Assembly (NCBI RefSeq): GCF_003054055.1
Contig: NZ_QBKI01000007.1
Location: 248,001-312,000, forward strand
Reading direction: 5' to 3'
Length of the DNA stretch: 64,000 bases
DNA from: Pontibacter mucosus
GTDB lineage: Bacteria; Bacteroidota; Bacteroidia; Cytophagales; Hymenobacteraceae
The notes under the pieces were generated by a model. The model was not told the origin of the DNA. It searched no databases and saw only the letters and a list, made by a program, of their open reading frames with translations. Shown here in pieces: positions 37,547-45,332 of the stretch. A program made the translations under genes and the position numbers. Positions within the stretch are counted from its first letter, which is position 1. The number at the start of each line of letters is the position of its first letter.

Positions 37547-37569
37547 ATACGATAAAAGCGGCTCTCGCT

Positions 37570-38439
37570 TTACTTCATTTTCTTCCACTCGGCAATGGCC
37601 TTCTCGTTCAGGCGCACATAGTCCTGGTTGTTGGCAGCCTTGGCCAGTTCCATCGATTTCTCGGCGGTTTTGATGGCAGCCTTGTAGTTTTTCAGTTGCG
37701 CCTCGATTTTAGCCTGCGCGTGCACGTTCCAGAATTTAGGGTCCTTCTCGTTGGCTTTCTTCATCCACGCATGCGCCTGCTTCAGGTCGTGGCCCTTGTC
37801 CAGGTAATAGCTTGCCGCCGCCGCGTACAGGTTCGGGTTCACGTTGGTGCCTTTTACCACGTACTCGTCAATCTGCGCCATCACTTTGCTGTCCACATCA
37901 GCCTTTACCGTAAACGGCACCACCACGTTGTCCCACATGATTTCCACGTCGGCTGCATCAGCGGTAAGGTTGGCAAAATTGATGGTGAAAGACTCTGCCT
38001 TGCGCGGGTTTTGCTCCGGTTTCACCTTAAAGCGCACCAGGTCTTCGGCCTGGTTGTAGTCCTGGCCACCATCGCCCCAGTGCTTGGTGTTCTTGTGGAT
38101 GATCACCGTCCACTCGTTCTTGTCCGGAATAGTATAAAGCGCATACTCGCCGGCAGGCACCTTGTTGCCCTCAACGGTTACGTCCTCCGAGAATTTGATT
38201 TTGGTGGAGGCGTTGGCCCCTGTGCGCCATACTTTGCCGTAAGGCACCAGGTCGCCGAAGATTTGGCGGTTTTTCACGGCAGGACGGGAATACTCTACCG
38301 AGATGGTGCCAAGGCCCACGGCCTGCTCAATTTTCTGGCTTGGGCTGGCAGCCGGCATCTTAATACCCTGCGCCTGCACGTTGCCTGCGCCCAGCATAAG
38401 CGCCGCCGATAAGACAATACCGAATAATGCTTTTTTCAT
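37570..38439 (-). CDS. DUF2911 secreted protein with TPR-like tail
   Basis: Start at 38439 (MKKALFGIVLSAALMLGAG, signal peptide ending VQAQ); 289 residues. The mature N-terminal half is the DUF2911 domain: GTISVEYSRPAVKNRQIFG, VPYGKVWRTGANASTKI and KVPAGEYALYTIPDKNEW are typical. The C-terminal 100 residues are helical TPR-like repeats (YLDKGHDLKQAHAWMKKA). The family is common in Bacteroidota, periplasmic and of unknown function. A TATACTTT motif lies just upstream of the start. Confidence 0.9.
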   Translation of the reverse strand: MKKALFGIVLSAALMLGAGNVQAQGIKMPAASPSQKIEQAVGLGTISVEYSRPAVKNRQIFGDLVPYGKVWRTGANASTKIKFSEDVTVEGNKVPAGEYALYTIPDKNEWTVIIHKNTKHWGDGGQDYNQAEDLVRFKVKPEQNPRKAESFTINFANLTADAADVEIMWDNVVVPFTVKADVDSKVMAQIDEYVVKGTNVNPNLYAAAASYYLDKGHDLKQAHAWMKKANEKDPKFWNVHAQAKIEAQLKNYKAAIKTAEKSMELAKAANNQDYVRLNEKAIAEWKKMK

Positions 38440-38658
38440 GTTTATACTTTTGTTTGGATAGGTTTTTTCAGGAAGTAATATTACAGAATATCTCATACTT
38501 TAACCAGCGAAATTTGCTGTTGGGGCAGCCGGTGAAGTATAAAAAAGGTGGCCTGTATCAGAAAAAGTAGTTGAGGGTGAAGGAGTGCCGTTGCCGTAAG
38601 TATAACCTCCCGAGGGCAGGGCTGTTTTTCCCAAATAAATTCCGTATCTTAGCAAAAG

Positions 38659-38742
38659 TACACGGGGTGCTTGGCATACAATGCTGCCAGGCTGAGATAA
38701 CACCCGCCACCTGATCTGGATAATGCCAGCGTAGGAAATGTA
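38659..38742 (+). promoter_or_regulatory. TPP riboswitch (THI element)
   Basis: The conserved aptamer parts occur in order: CGGGGTGC, CTGAGATAACACCCG, ACCTGATCTGGATAATGCCA and GCGTAGGAA. A closing P1 helix TACA/TGTA brackets it. A short stem at 38752-38770 (AGCGCCT with AGGTGCT) follows and may be the expression platform. The nearest gene is 91 bases away, starting GTG at 38834. Thiamine pyrophosphate should repress the four-gene operon that follows. Confidence 0.95.
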
Positions 38743-38833
38743 TCAACCTTTAGCGCCTTAGCGAGGTGCTATCCTGCCCTTTTCCTATCTGCTTTAAACA
38801 GTCAGGCTATTTTATAACCCTAAAATACCTGCT

Positions 38834-39559
38834 GTGAGCAATCTGCAACAACAAAAATTCGACCTGGTAACCCGCGACCTGCGCAAGTGGCAGGGCCGTG
38901 AGGAGTGGTTCTTTAACCGCGACCACACCGACACTTATGAACTCTGGTATGAAGGCCGCTACAAGCGGGCCGAAGTATGGCAGAAGAAAGTGATCGGGCA
39001 GCTGATCAAGAAAGACGAGCGCGTGAAGACCCTGCTCGAGTTCGGCTGTGGCACCACCCGTTTCACCCGCTGGTGGAAGGAGATTGGCATTGAGGCCAGC
39101 GGCGGCGACATCTCACCCTTTATGCTGGGGCAGGGCGTGCACCTGTTTGATGGCGACCTGGTGCTGGCTGACTCGCACCACATGCCCTTCAAAGACCACA
39201 CCTTCGATGCCCTGGCTTTTATCACCACCTTCGAGTACTACAAAGATCCGGTGAAGGTAATCCGGGAGGCGGCGCGGGTGGGCAAGTATGGCATCGTGTT
39301 CGGCATGATGAACCGCAACTCCCCCAAAGTGGCCCGAAGAAGGATACAGGAGCTCTTCGGCAAGAACCCTTTCTACGTAACGGCCACGTTCTACACGCCA
39401 AAAAAACTGATGGCCGTGATTGCCGAGGCCCTGCACGACCGGGACTACACCGTTGAGTGGACAGCCACGGGGCTGCCGGAGTGGTTCCCGGTGCAGCAGT
39501 GGCACCAGCCTTACGGCGATTTCTTCGGGTTGCATGTACGCTTAAACAATGTGAAATGA
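38834..39559 (+). CDS. SAM-dependent methyltransferase, first gene of TPP-riboswitch operon
   Basis: 241 residues, GTG start at 38834. Class I fold: LLEFGCGTTRFTRWW (motif I), ASGGDISPFML (acidic second strand) and MPFKDHTFDALAFITTFEYY (motif IV region). The N-terminus, WFFNRDHTDTYELWYEGRYK, gives the usual helical cap. The stop overlaps the next start by the ATGA pattern (39556-39559). The operon has no clear thiamine-pathway methylation step known to me, and its last gene encodes a Trm112-like zinc protein, a known type of methyltransferase activator. The substrate is unknown; a thiamine-related or tRNA-like target are both inferences. Confidence 0.85.
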   Translation: MSNLQQQKFDLVTRDLRKWQGREEWFFNRDHTDTYELWYEGRYKRAEVWQKKVIGQLIKKDERVKTLLEFGCGTTRFTRWWKEIGIEASGGDISPFMLGQGVHLFDGDLVLADSHHMPFKDHTFDALAFITTFEYYKDPVKVIREAARVGKYGIVFGMMNRNSPKVARRRIQELFGKNPFYVTATFYTPKKLMAVIAEALHDRDYTVEWTATGLPEWFPVQQWHQPYGDFFGLHVRLNNVK

Positions 39560-40620
39560 GTGCTTTTGATGATAATTCCGGAAAGATAGCTGCTACTACA
39601 TTTAAGGATGTGCTGCTGCCTTTTAGCGGTGCAAGGCGCGCGGAGGTACTGGTAGGCCCGAAATTCGGGGTAGATACGGCTGTCATCAACCTGGGAAATA
39701 ACCTAGGCATGGCCGTGTCCAGCGATCCGCTCTCGCTTATTCCCTCGCTGGGGCTGAGGGAGTCGGCCTGGCTGTCGGTGCACCTGCTGGCCAACGACAT
39801 GGCCTCCACTGGCTTTGCCCCCATGTACGCGCAGTTCGTGCTCAACCTGCCCACCAGCCTGTCGCTGGAAGACTTCAGGGAATACTGGACCTACATCCAC
39901 CGGTTTTGCCAGGAGATTGGCGTCTCCATCACCGGCGGCCACACGGGGCAGATCGAGGGGCAGAACTCCACCATCTCCGGCGGCGGCACCATGTTTCTGA
40001 CGGCTCCGCTGGATGAGATCCTCACCAGCAACAGGGCAGAGCCGGGCGATATCCTGATCGTGACAAAGGAAACGGCCCTGGTATCAACTTCTATACTGGC
40101 CATGAGCTTTCCGGAAACGGTGAAAAATAAACTCGGCAAGGAAGTATGGGAGCAGGGCTGCGAGAACTTTTACCGGACCTCCTCGCTGCCCGATGCCCTG
40201 GCTGCAAAAGAGGTGCTTCAAAGCCATATGGAGCTGAAGGCCATGCACGATGTAACCGAAGGCGGCGTGGTGGGCGCTATCTGCGAAATGGCCAATGCGG
40301 CCGGTTGTGGCTTGCGGCTCTATAACGATACCCTGCCGGTGGGGGAGGCGCAGGAGCAAATTGCCGGGCTTTTCGGCATAGACCACCGTTTTAGCGTGGG
40401 TGCCGGCTCCATGATCATGGCTGTGAAGCGGGGAGGCGAGCAGAAGCTGATAAACCATCTGGCAACCAAGGCCATTAGGGCAACAGTGGTGGGAGAACTG
40501 ACCGCCAAGGAAGAAGGATTTAGAATTGTGGAGCAAGACGAGGAGAAGCCGCTTTCCTTTACTGGCATGGACCCCTACTGGGAGGCATTTTTTAACGCTT
40601 TTAAAGCTGGCTGGAAATGA
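39556..40620 (+). CDS. AIR synthase/HypE/ThiL-superfamily protein
   Basis: 354 residues from ATG 39556. It has the two-domain PurM fold: an ATP-grasping N-terminal part (VGPKFGVDTAVINLG, AVSSDPLSLIP, HLLANDMASTGFAP) and a C-terminal domain with HDVTEGGVVGAICEMANAAG at about 231-250, the HypE-like signature. ThiL (thiamine-phosphate kinase) belongs to the same superfamily, but the sequence around the glycine and acidic loops reads more like HypE-type AIR synthases. In this riboswitch operon it could be a non-canonical kinase of a thiamine-like compound. Overlaps both neighbours by 4 bases. Confidence 0.88.
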   Translation: MSAFDDNSGKIAATTFKDVLLPFSGARRAEVLVGPKFGVDTAVINLGNNLGMAVSSDPLSLIPSLGLRESAWLSVHLLANDMASTGFAPMYAQFVLNLPTSLSLEDFREYWTYIHRFCQEIGVSITGGHTGQIEGQNSTISGGGTMFLTAPLDEILTSNRAEPGDILIVTKETALVSTSILAMSFPETVKNKLGKEVWEQGCENFYRTSSLPDALAAKEVLQSHMELKAMHDVTEGGVVGAICEMANAAGCGLRLYNDTLPVGEAQEQIAGLFGIDHRFSVGAGSMIMAVKRGGEQKLINHLATKAIRATVVGELTAKEEGFRIVEQDEEKPLSFTGMDPYWEAFFNAFKAGWK

Positions 40621-41267
40621 GAAAGTATAAACCTATCACCGGCGGGGTATACCTGGTGCTGGACCCAAGTATGGACAAGCTCCTGCTGCTGCAGAAGGTA
40701 AGAGAAGCGCTCGACGGTGGCGCCAGCGTGCTGCAGATCTGGAACAACTGGCCCGTCGGCTATACTTACCCCGATAAGTTGCTATTGATACAGGAGTTAG
40801 TAGACCTGGCTGCTGCCTACCAGGTGCCGGTGCTGATAAACGAGGAGTGGCAACTCCTGAAGGATACGGGGCTGGCGGGCACTCACTTCGATAGCATCCC
40901 GGAGTGTTTTGAAAGTATAAAAGCCGCGGTTGGGCGGGACTTTATCTGCGGCATTACTTGCAGCAACAACCTGGAGGTAGTGCGGTGGGCCGAGGAGCGT
41001 CAACTGGATTATGTCTCTTTCTGCGCCGTATTTCCCTCGCCCTCAGCCGGAAGTTGTGAACTGGTGCAGCCCGACACGATCCGGGAGGCCAAGAAAATCA
41101 CACAGATGCCGCTGTTCCTTTCCGGAGGCATCACCACCGAGAATATAGATAAACTACAGGAGCTCGATTTTAACGGCGTGGCAGTAATCTCAGGGATACT
41201 GAGCGCGGCTTCTGCCCAAAAAGCCACCGCCGCTTATAAGGAAGCAATAAACAAGTATAAGGTATGA
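40617..41267 (+). CDS. ThiE/TenI-like protein with altered active site
   Basis: 216 residues, TIM-barrel length and order of a thiamine phosphate synthase. Retained: Gln40, Asn75 (INEEW), GGITTENID at about 170-178, and VISGI near the end. Changed: the QxRxK motif that binds substrate is QIWNN (40-44), the ND pair is NE, and the TKK-type phosphate loop is CAVFPSPSAGSCE (136-148), with no lysine. These changes remove residues that hold pyrophosphate in known ThiE enzymes, so ordinary thiamine phosphate synthase activity is doubtful. Overlaps its neighbours by 4 bases each. Confidence 0.85.
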   Translation: MRKYKPITGGVYLVLDPSMDKLLLLQKVREALDGGASVLQIWNNWPVGYTYPDKLLLIQELVDLAAAYQVPVLINEEWQLLKDTGLAGTHFDSIPECFESIKAAVGRDFICGITCSNNLEVVRWAEERQLDYVSFCAVFPSPSAGSCELVQPDTIREAKKITQMPLFLSGGITTENIDKLQELDFNGVAVISGILSAASAQKATAAYKEAINKYKV

Positions 41268-41530
41268 AACTGTCTTTTTTAGAGAAGCTATGCTGTCCCA
41301 TGGACAAGCATGAACTGAAGTCGCAGGTATTTGCGCAGCACGAGAACGGGGATATTCTGGAGGGGCTCCTGACCTGCCCTTCTTGTAAGCGGTATTACCC
41401 GATTGTGTACGGCATCCCGATTATGACACCCGATGAGTATAGAGAAAAAGCACTGGAGGCACCGATCCTGGAAAAGTGGGGGCTAACGCTGGAGGAGGCT
41501 GAAAAGCAGCCGTTTTTGCTGAAGGAATAA
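41264..41530 (+). CDS. Trm112-like zinc-ribbon protein
   Basis: 88 residues. KLCCPMDKHEL near the start and LLTCPSCKRYYPIVYG (Cys38, Cys41) form a Trm112/UPF0434-type zinc ribbon with Cys10/Cys11 and Cys38/Cys41 as ligands; IPIMTPDEYR follows as usual. In eukaryotes and archaea Trm112 binds and activates several SAM methyltransferases. The only methyltransferase in this operon is its first gene, so a holoenzyme is plausible. Last gene of the riboswitch operon, overlapping the ThiE-like gene by 4 bases. Confidence 0.85.
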   Translation: MKLSFLEKLCCPMDKHELKSQVFAQHENGDILEGLLTCPSCKRYYPIVYGIPIMTPDEYREKALEAPILEKWGLTLEEAEKQPFLLKE

Positions 41531-41565
41531 GCTGACCGCCCTGGAGTAACAGTTTATACTTTGTC

Positions 41566-42096
41566 TCAGAAGCTACGGCCTATACTTAACCCAAAACGAG
41601 GCACCACTGCCAGGCCAGGCGTGTCGGATTTGTTCTCTGGTGAGACGAAAGGCGTAACAGCCAGCCTGACCAGCAGCCCGCCGCGCGGGTCCTGGTAGCG
41701 GAAGCCGATGCGGGCAAAGTACATGTTCTGCATCAGGTCGGGATGATCGGTAAAGCGACGGGTATAGCCCAGGCCAAACTCCACGTGGTTCTGGGTAGCC
41801 CCAATCATGCCCAAAGCCTCTACCGGCACAATGGGGTATACTCCCGGCTCGCCTTCCTGAAAAAACAGGTTAGTACCGACGCCTGCACGCACTGCGGCCT
41901 TAAAGTTATAGTACTGGTACACAATGCGGTCGAAGTTGAGGGAGTAGGTGTCGGAGGAGCCGCTTACCTCCAGGTAATAGGCGTTACGGGCGGTAAAGGT
42001 ACCCGGCCGCCGCTGGGCCTGTGCCACCTGGGCCAGTAGCAGAAACGAGAACAGAAGGGTGCTATACTTTAGAGCTGAGCTAATAACAGGGTGCAT
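41566..42096 (-). CDS. Small outer-membrane barrel-like protein
   Basis: 176 residues with a signal peptide (ALKYSTLLFSFLLLAQVAQA). The mature protein alternates polar and aromatic residues in the strand pattern of an eight-strand barrel and ends FGLSIGRSF, with the usual C-terminal aromatic. It is convergent with the riboswitch operon (35 bases between stops). Function unknown. Confidence 0.75.
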   Translation of the reverse strand: MHPVISSALKYSTLLFSFLLLAQVAQAQRRPGTFTARNAYYLEVSGSSDTYSLNFDRIVYQYYNFKAAVRAGVGTNLFFQEGEPGVYPIVPVEALGMIGATQNHVEFGLGYTRRFTDHPDLMQNMYFARIGFRYQDPRGGLLVRLAVTPFVSPENKSDTPGLAVVPRFGLSIGRSF

Positions 42097-42129
42097 GGGC
42101 CGCTTATTCGAAAATATCGCCTAAAGTAT

Positions 42130-42191
42130 ATCTATAAAACATAAAATCCTACTGCAGCCGGTGCCGCAGCAGGATTTTATGTTTTATAGAT
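42130..42191. terminator. Very long hairpin, 26-base stem
   Basis: Positions 42130-42155 pair with 42166-42191, with one G-T pair, around a 10-base loop. It lies in the gap between the outer-membrane protein start and the ABC transporter stop. It may end the minus-strand ABC transcript, but at 260 bases from its stop. The stem is unusually long, like the one at 25180-25233. Confidence 0.6.
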
Positions 42192-42346
42192 ATGACAAGT
42201 ATGAAAACAGAATCAGCTTAAAGTATAAAAAACCCATAGCAGCGAGACCCTTCCTCAAGTTGTTAAACCTGTTCTGCCAGCCACCAAGATCCTTTCAGGA
42301 TGGTAACAGAACAGAAGCTGATCCGCGGCTTTTATACTTCGTCCAG

Positions 42347-42453
42347 CTCTAACTTTTTAACTTTCTAACCCTCTAACTTTCTAACTCCAAAGACGCAAGG
42401 TATTGCGTCTCTACAACTCTCAAACTCCTAAACTCCCCAACTCTCTAACTTCC
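42347..42453. repeat. Repeat F, copy F1 (pyrimidine-rich repeat with hairpin)
   Basis: A run of CTAACTTTCTAAC-type units, then the hairpin AGACGCAAGGTATTGCGTCT at 42391-42410, then CTACAACTCTCAAACTCC-type units. The same layout is at 50831-50948. This copy ends at the stop codon of the ABC transporter gene. Confidence 0.75.
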
Positions 42454-44274
42454 CTAGCTTAGCTCGAACTGCAGGCGCAGCAGGTTGGCGTACATGCCTT
42501 CCGGGTTCAGCGACAACTGCTCATGCGAGCCTTCCTCCACAATCTCCCCGTTCTCGATCACCAGGATCTTATCTACCTTGCGGATAGTGGCCAGGCGGTG
42601 AGCGATTACGATGGTGGTGCGGCCTTTCATCAGCTCGTCCATGGCCTGCTGCACCAGGCTTTCTGACTCGGAATCGAGGGCGCTGGTGGCTTCGTCAAGT
42701 ATAAGGATGGCGGGGTTTTTAAGGATGGCGCGGGCAATAGCCACGCGCTGGCGCTGGCCTCCGGAGAGCTTAATGCCGCGCTCACCCACCAGCGTGTCGA
42801 ACCCTTCCGGGAACGTCTTGATGAAGTCGTAGGCGTTGGCCTTTTGGGCGGCCTCAATAATTTCTGCTTCTGTAGCCTCCGGGCGGCCGTAGGCAATGTT
42901 CTCGCGGATAGTGCCCCCAAACAGCAGCACCTCCTGCGGCACCACGCCAATGTTGCCACGCAGCTCCGTCAAGTTCATCTGGCGGATGTCTTTTCCGTCC
43001 ACGGTTATACTTCCACCCAGCACATCGTAATAGCGCATCAGCAGTTGTATGATGGTGGATTTACCGGAACCGCTCGGACCAACCAGGGCCACTTTTTCGC
43101 CAGCCCTTACGCTGAAGTTAATGTCGCGCAGCACCTGAATGTCCTGGCGGGTAGGGTAGGAGAAGGCCACGTTCTGGTAGCTGATGTCGCCTTTCACGCG
43201 CGGTATCTCGCTCAGGGCTTTTATACTTTTATCGGTAGGCTCCTCCTGCTCCTGCAGTATTTCCAGGATACGCTCGGTGGCTCCCAGCGCGGCCTGCACC
43301 TTGCCGTAGAGATCGCCCAAACCACCCACCGAGGCACCGATAAACACAGTATAAAGCACAAAAGAAACCAGGTCGCCCTGCTCGATATCGCCGTTGGCCA
43401 CCAGGGTAGCTCCGTACCAGATCACAAGTATAATCCCGCCGAAAAGGCCCACTATGATGAAGGTGATGAAGGCCCCGCGGTAGTAGGCTCCGGCAATAGC
43501 TGTTTTTACGGCCTTGCTCAGGGTGGTTTGATAGCGGCCCACTTCAAACATCTCGTTGGTGAAGGCCTTCACCGTGTTTATCGCATGCAGCGTCTCCTCC
43601 ACAATCACGTTGGTGTTGGCCAGCTCATCCTGGGTTTTCTTGGAGAGCATCTTGATTTTGCGGCCAAATACCAGCGCCAGCGCCACCAGCACCGGGAAGG
43701 TAGCCAGCATAAACAGCGACAGCTTGATGGAGGTCCACATGATGATGATGACGCCCACAATAAGCGTGGTGGTCTGGCGGAACAGCTCGGCCAGGGTGAT
43801 GGACATCGCGTCTTGCACCTGGGCCACGTCGGTGGTGATGCGGCTGGTGATTTCACCCACGCGGCGTTTCTCGAAAAACGAGATTGGCAGCTGCACAAAC
43901 TTGCTGTAGAGGTCGCGGCGGATGTTGGCCACGGCGTTCTCGCTCACCTGCGCAAAGAAGTATACCCGGAAGAAGGAGAAAATGCCCTGCAGCAAAATAA
44001 CGGCAAACAGGCCCATTGCAATCATGTTGATGTCCTGGAACAGACCTGTAGTGTTGCCGGCTGAGGAGTCGAAAAGCTTGCCTACCAGGTACGGGAAGGC
44101 CATAAACGTGAGGCTGGACAATACCAGAAACACCAGGCCGACAATAAATTTATACTTGTAAGGTAGGACGTAGCTGAAAATCCTCAGGCCCCGGCGAAAG
44201 CTTTCCTTGGTGATCTTCTTTCTGCCTTCCTTATCCTGTTCGCCTCCGCCAGACCCGAATCCGCGTTTTGCCAT
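42454..44274 (-). CDS. ABC exporter, fused permease-ATPase (MsbA/multidrug type)
   Basis: 606 residues, half-transporter that works as a homodimer. Six membrane helices (about 35-330) precede a nucleotide-binding domain with Walker A GPSGSGKST (about 397-405), the signature LSGGQRQR, Walker B AILILDEATSALD and the H-loop IVIAHRLATI. The Gly-rich leader MAKRGFGSGGG is cytosolic. Lipid flipping (MsbA-like) or drug export is likely; the sequence does not decide between them. The gene stands alone, flanked by repeat F and the repeat-filled gap. Confidence 0.92.
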   Translation of the reverse strand: MAKRGFGSGGGEQDKEGRKKITKESFRRGLRIFSYVLPYKYKFIVGLVFLVLSSLTFMAFPYLVGKLFDSSAGNTTGLFQDINMIAMGLFAVILLQGIFSFFRVYFFAQVSENAVANIRRDLYSKFVQLPISFFEKRRVGEITSRITTDVAQVQDAMSITLAELFRQTTTLIVGVIIIMWTSIKLSLFMLATFPVLVALALVFGRKIKMLSKKTQDELANTNVIVEETLHAINTVKAFTNEMFEVGRYQTTLSKAVKTAIAGAYYRGAFITFIIVGLFGGIILVIWYGATLVANGDIEQGDLVSFVLYTVFIGASVGGLGDLYGKVQAALGATERILEILQEQEEPTDKSIKALSEIPRVKGDISYQNVAFSYPTRQDIQVLRDINFSVRAGEKVALVGPSGSGKSTIIQLLMRYYDVLGGSITVDGKDIRQMNLTELRGNIGVVPQEVLLFGGTIRENIAYGRPEATEAEIIEAAQKANAYDFIKTFPEGFDTLVGERGIKLSGGQRQRVAIARAILKNPAILILDEATSALDSESESLVQQAMDELMKGRTTIVIAHRLATIRKVDKILVIENGEIVEEGSHEQLSLNPEGMYANLLRLQFELS

Positions 44275-44540
44275 TAATAGTAAGCTGCTTAAAGTGTTTA
44301 AATGCCCCGCCCGCCCCTGTAGCTGGGGCGTGGCGCTTTAGAGGTGTGGCGCTATAACAACAGTTAAAACAAGTATAAGATGCCACCTCTCTGCAAAATA
44401 CTGCAAAGGTACGGAATATGTGGGAAAGTAAGGAGGGTTTGTTCAGGAGGCTTGGATGGGTTGCGGATGGGAGCCGGATGCTTGGGTACACGGCCCAAGC
44501 ATGCATTATACTTTGGCTATACTTTTATACCCTTCTTCTT
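44275..44540. other. Non-coding start of the large repeat-filled gap
   Basis: Upstream region of the ABC exporter. It has several AAGTATA motifs (near 44371, 44508 and 44518) and no reading frame worth listing. Probably contains the exporter promoter. Confidence 0.5.
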
Positions 44541-44568
44541 CTGCTGGCGCGAGTTTGCAACTCGTGCC
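44541..44568. repeat. Repeat E, copy E2
   Basis: Inverted copy of E1 at 36499-36526, differing at two or three positions. Just after it, GTTGGGTTTGTAGCCCAAC (44578-44596) forms a second small hairpin. Confidence 0.65.
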
Positions 44569-44697
44569 TACTATGATGTTGGGTTTGTAGCCCAACTGGC
44601 TTGAGAAACCATACTTTATACTTTGGCTATACTTCCAGCTTATACTTTATGCTTCTGAAATGCATTTATACTTCCGGTCTATACTTCCCCCATCCCG

Positions 44698-44935
44698 AAC
44701 CAAGCTATACTTTCAAATCACCATTATCCCTCTAGTTCCCACCAACCTATCGTTGCATCTCCTGCTTTCTGCCCTCCTAGGCCGGGAGGCCTCGCCTTCG
44801 GGCATCGCGCTGTGTTCCCTCCTTGCCTCGCTTCGCTCAGCATGCCCTTGACGGGCACCGGATCTCACAAGGCGCTCTTTATACGAGGGCCCCTACCCCC
44901 ACCCAAAGGCTGGGAACAGTTTCGATAGCCGTGGC
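44698..44935 (-). repeat. Repeat A, copy A3 (inverted)
   Basis: Begins AACCAAGCTAT, passes CCTAGGCCGGGAGGCCTCGC and GGGCATCGCGCTGT, and ends CCCAAAGGCTGGGAAC...TCGATAGCC. Compared with A4, the middle is altered around a CGCTTCGCTCAGC hairpin and a TATACGAGGGCCCC insertion. Confidence 0.75.
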
Positions 44936-45024
44936 TGACGGAGCTTCAACCAAAGTCCCCCTTTGAAGGGGGTAGGGGGATGTAATCGTCAGCAAATGAT
45001 TCCCCTCTTGGGAGTGGCTAGGGG

Positions 45025-45160
45025 TGGGTTTATACTTTGTAGGGACAGGTCGCGACCTGTCCGCGCAATATCCGCAACTACGAAACTTATACCTTAGGAA
45101 TAGTAATCACAGGCTCCCCGCCTTGGCTAAGGAGGGGTTAGGGGTGGTTGGACCCGGTAT
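45025..45160 (-). repeat. Repeat B, copy B2 (inverted)
   Basis: Starts GGGTTTATACTTTGTAGGGA. It holds the 20-base palindrome at 45043-45062, then ACTTATACCTTAGGAATAGT, then AAGGAGGGGTTAGGGGTGG, then TTGGACCCGGT. About 90 bases separate it from A3; the link (TTTGAAGGGGGTAGGGGGAT) recurs in the A4-B3 locus. Confidence 0.8.
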
Positions 45161-45264
45161 TGCAGAAACTCCCTCCCTGTTCTTAGGGGAGGGCTGGGGT
45201 CTAGCAGGCACCGGTTGTCTTGGTTTTGCAAAACCCTCATACAGTTCTAAAGGTCTTATAGTAT

Positions 45265-45315
45265 AAAAAAGCCACCGCCCTTCCCTGAAAACAGAAGAAG
45301 GCGGTGGCGCTTTAT
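45265..45315 (-). terminator. Rho-independent terminator of symporter 2
   Basis: GCCACCGCCCTT (45271-45282) pairs with AAGGCGGTGGC (45298-45308). On the minus strand T-rich sequence follows. It is about 20 bases past the symporter stop. Confidence 0.82.
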
Positions 45316-45332
45316 ATTATATAAAGTAAGTA

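Noticed and set aside
36462..37673. 403-codon plus-strand open frame opposite the methyltransferase gene
   Set aside because: It crosses a terminator and the end of the DUF2911 gene and starts inside repeat DNA. It is a shadow of the minus-strand genes.
42347..42453. Possible CRISPR-like array
   Set aside because: The short pyrimidine-rich units have no constant repeat-spacer pattern and no cas gene is in the window.
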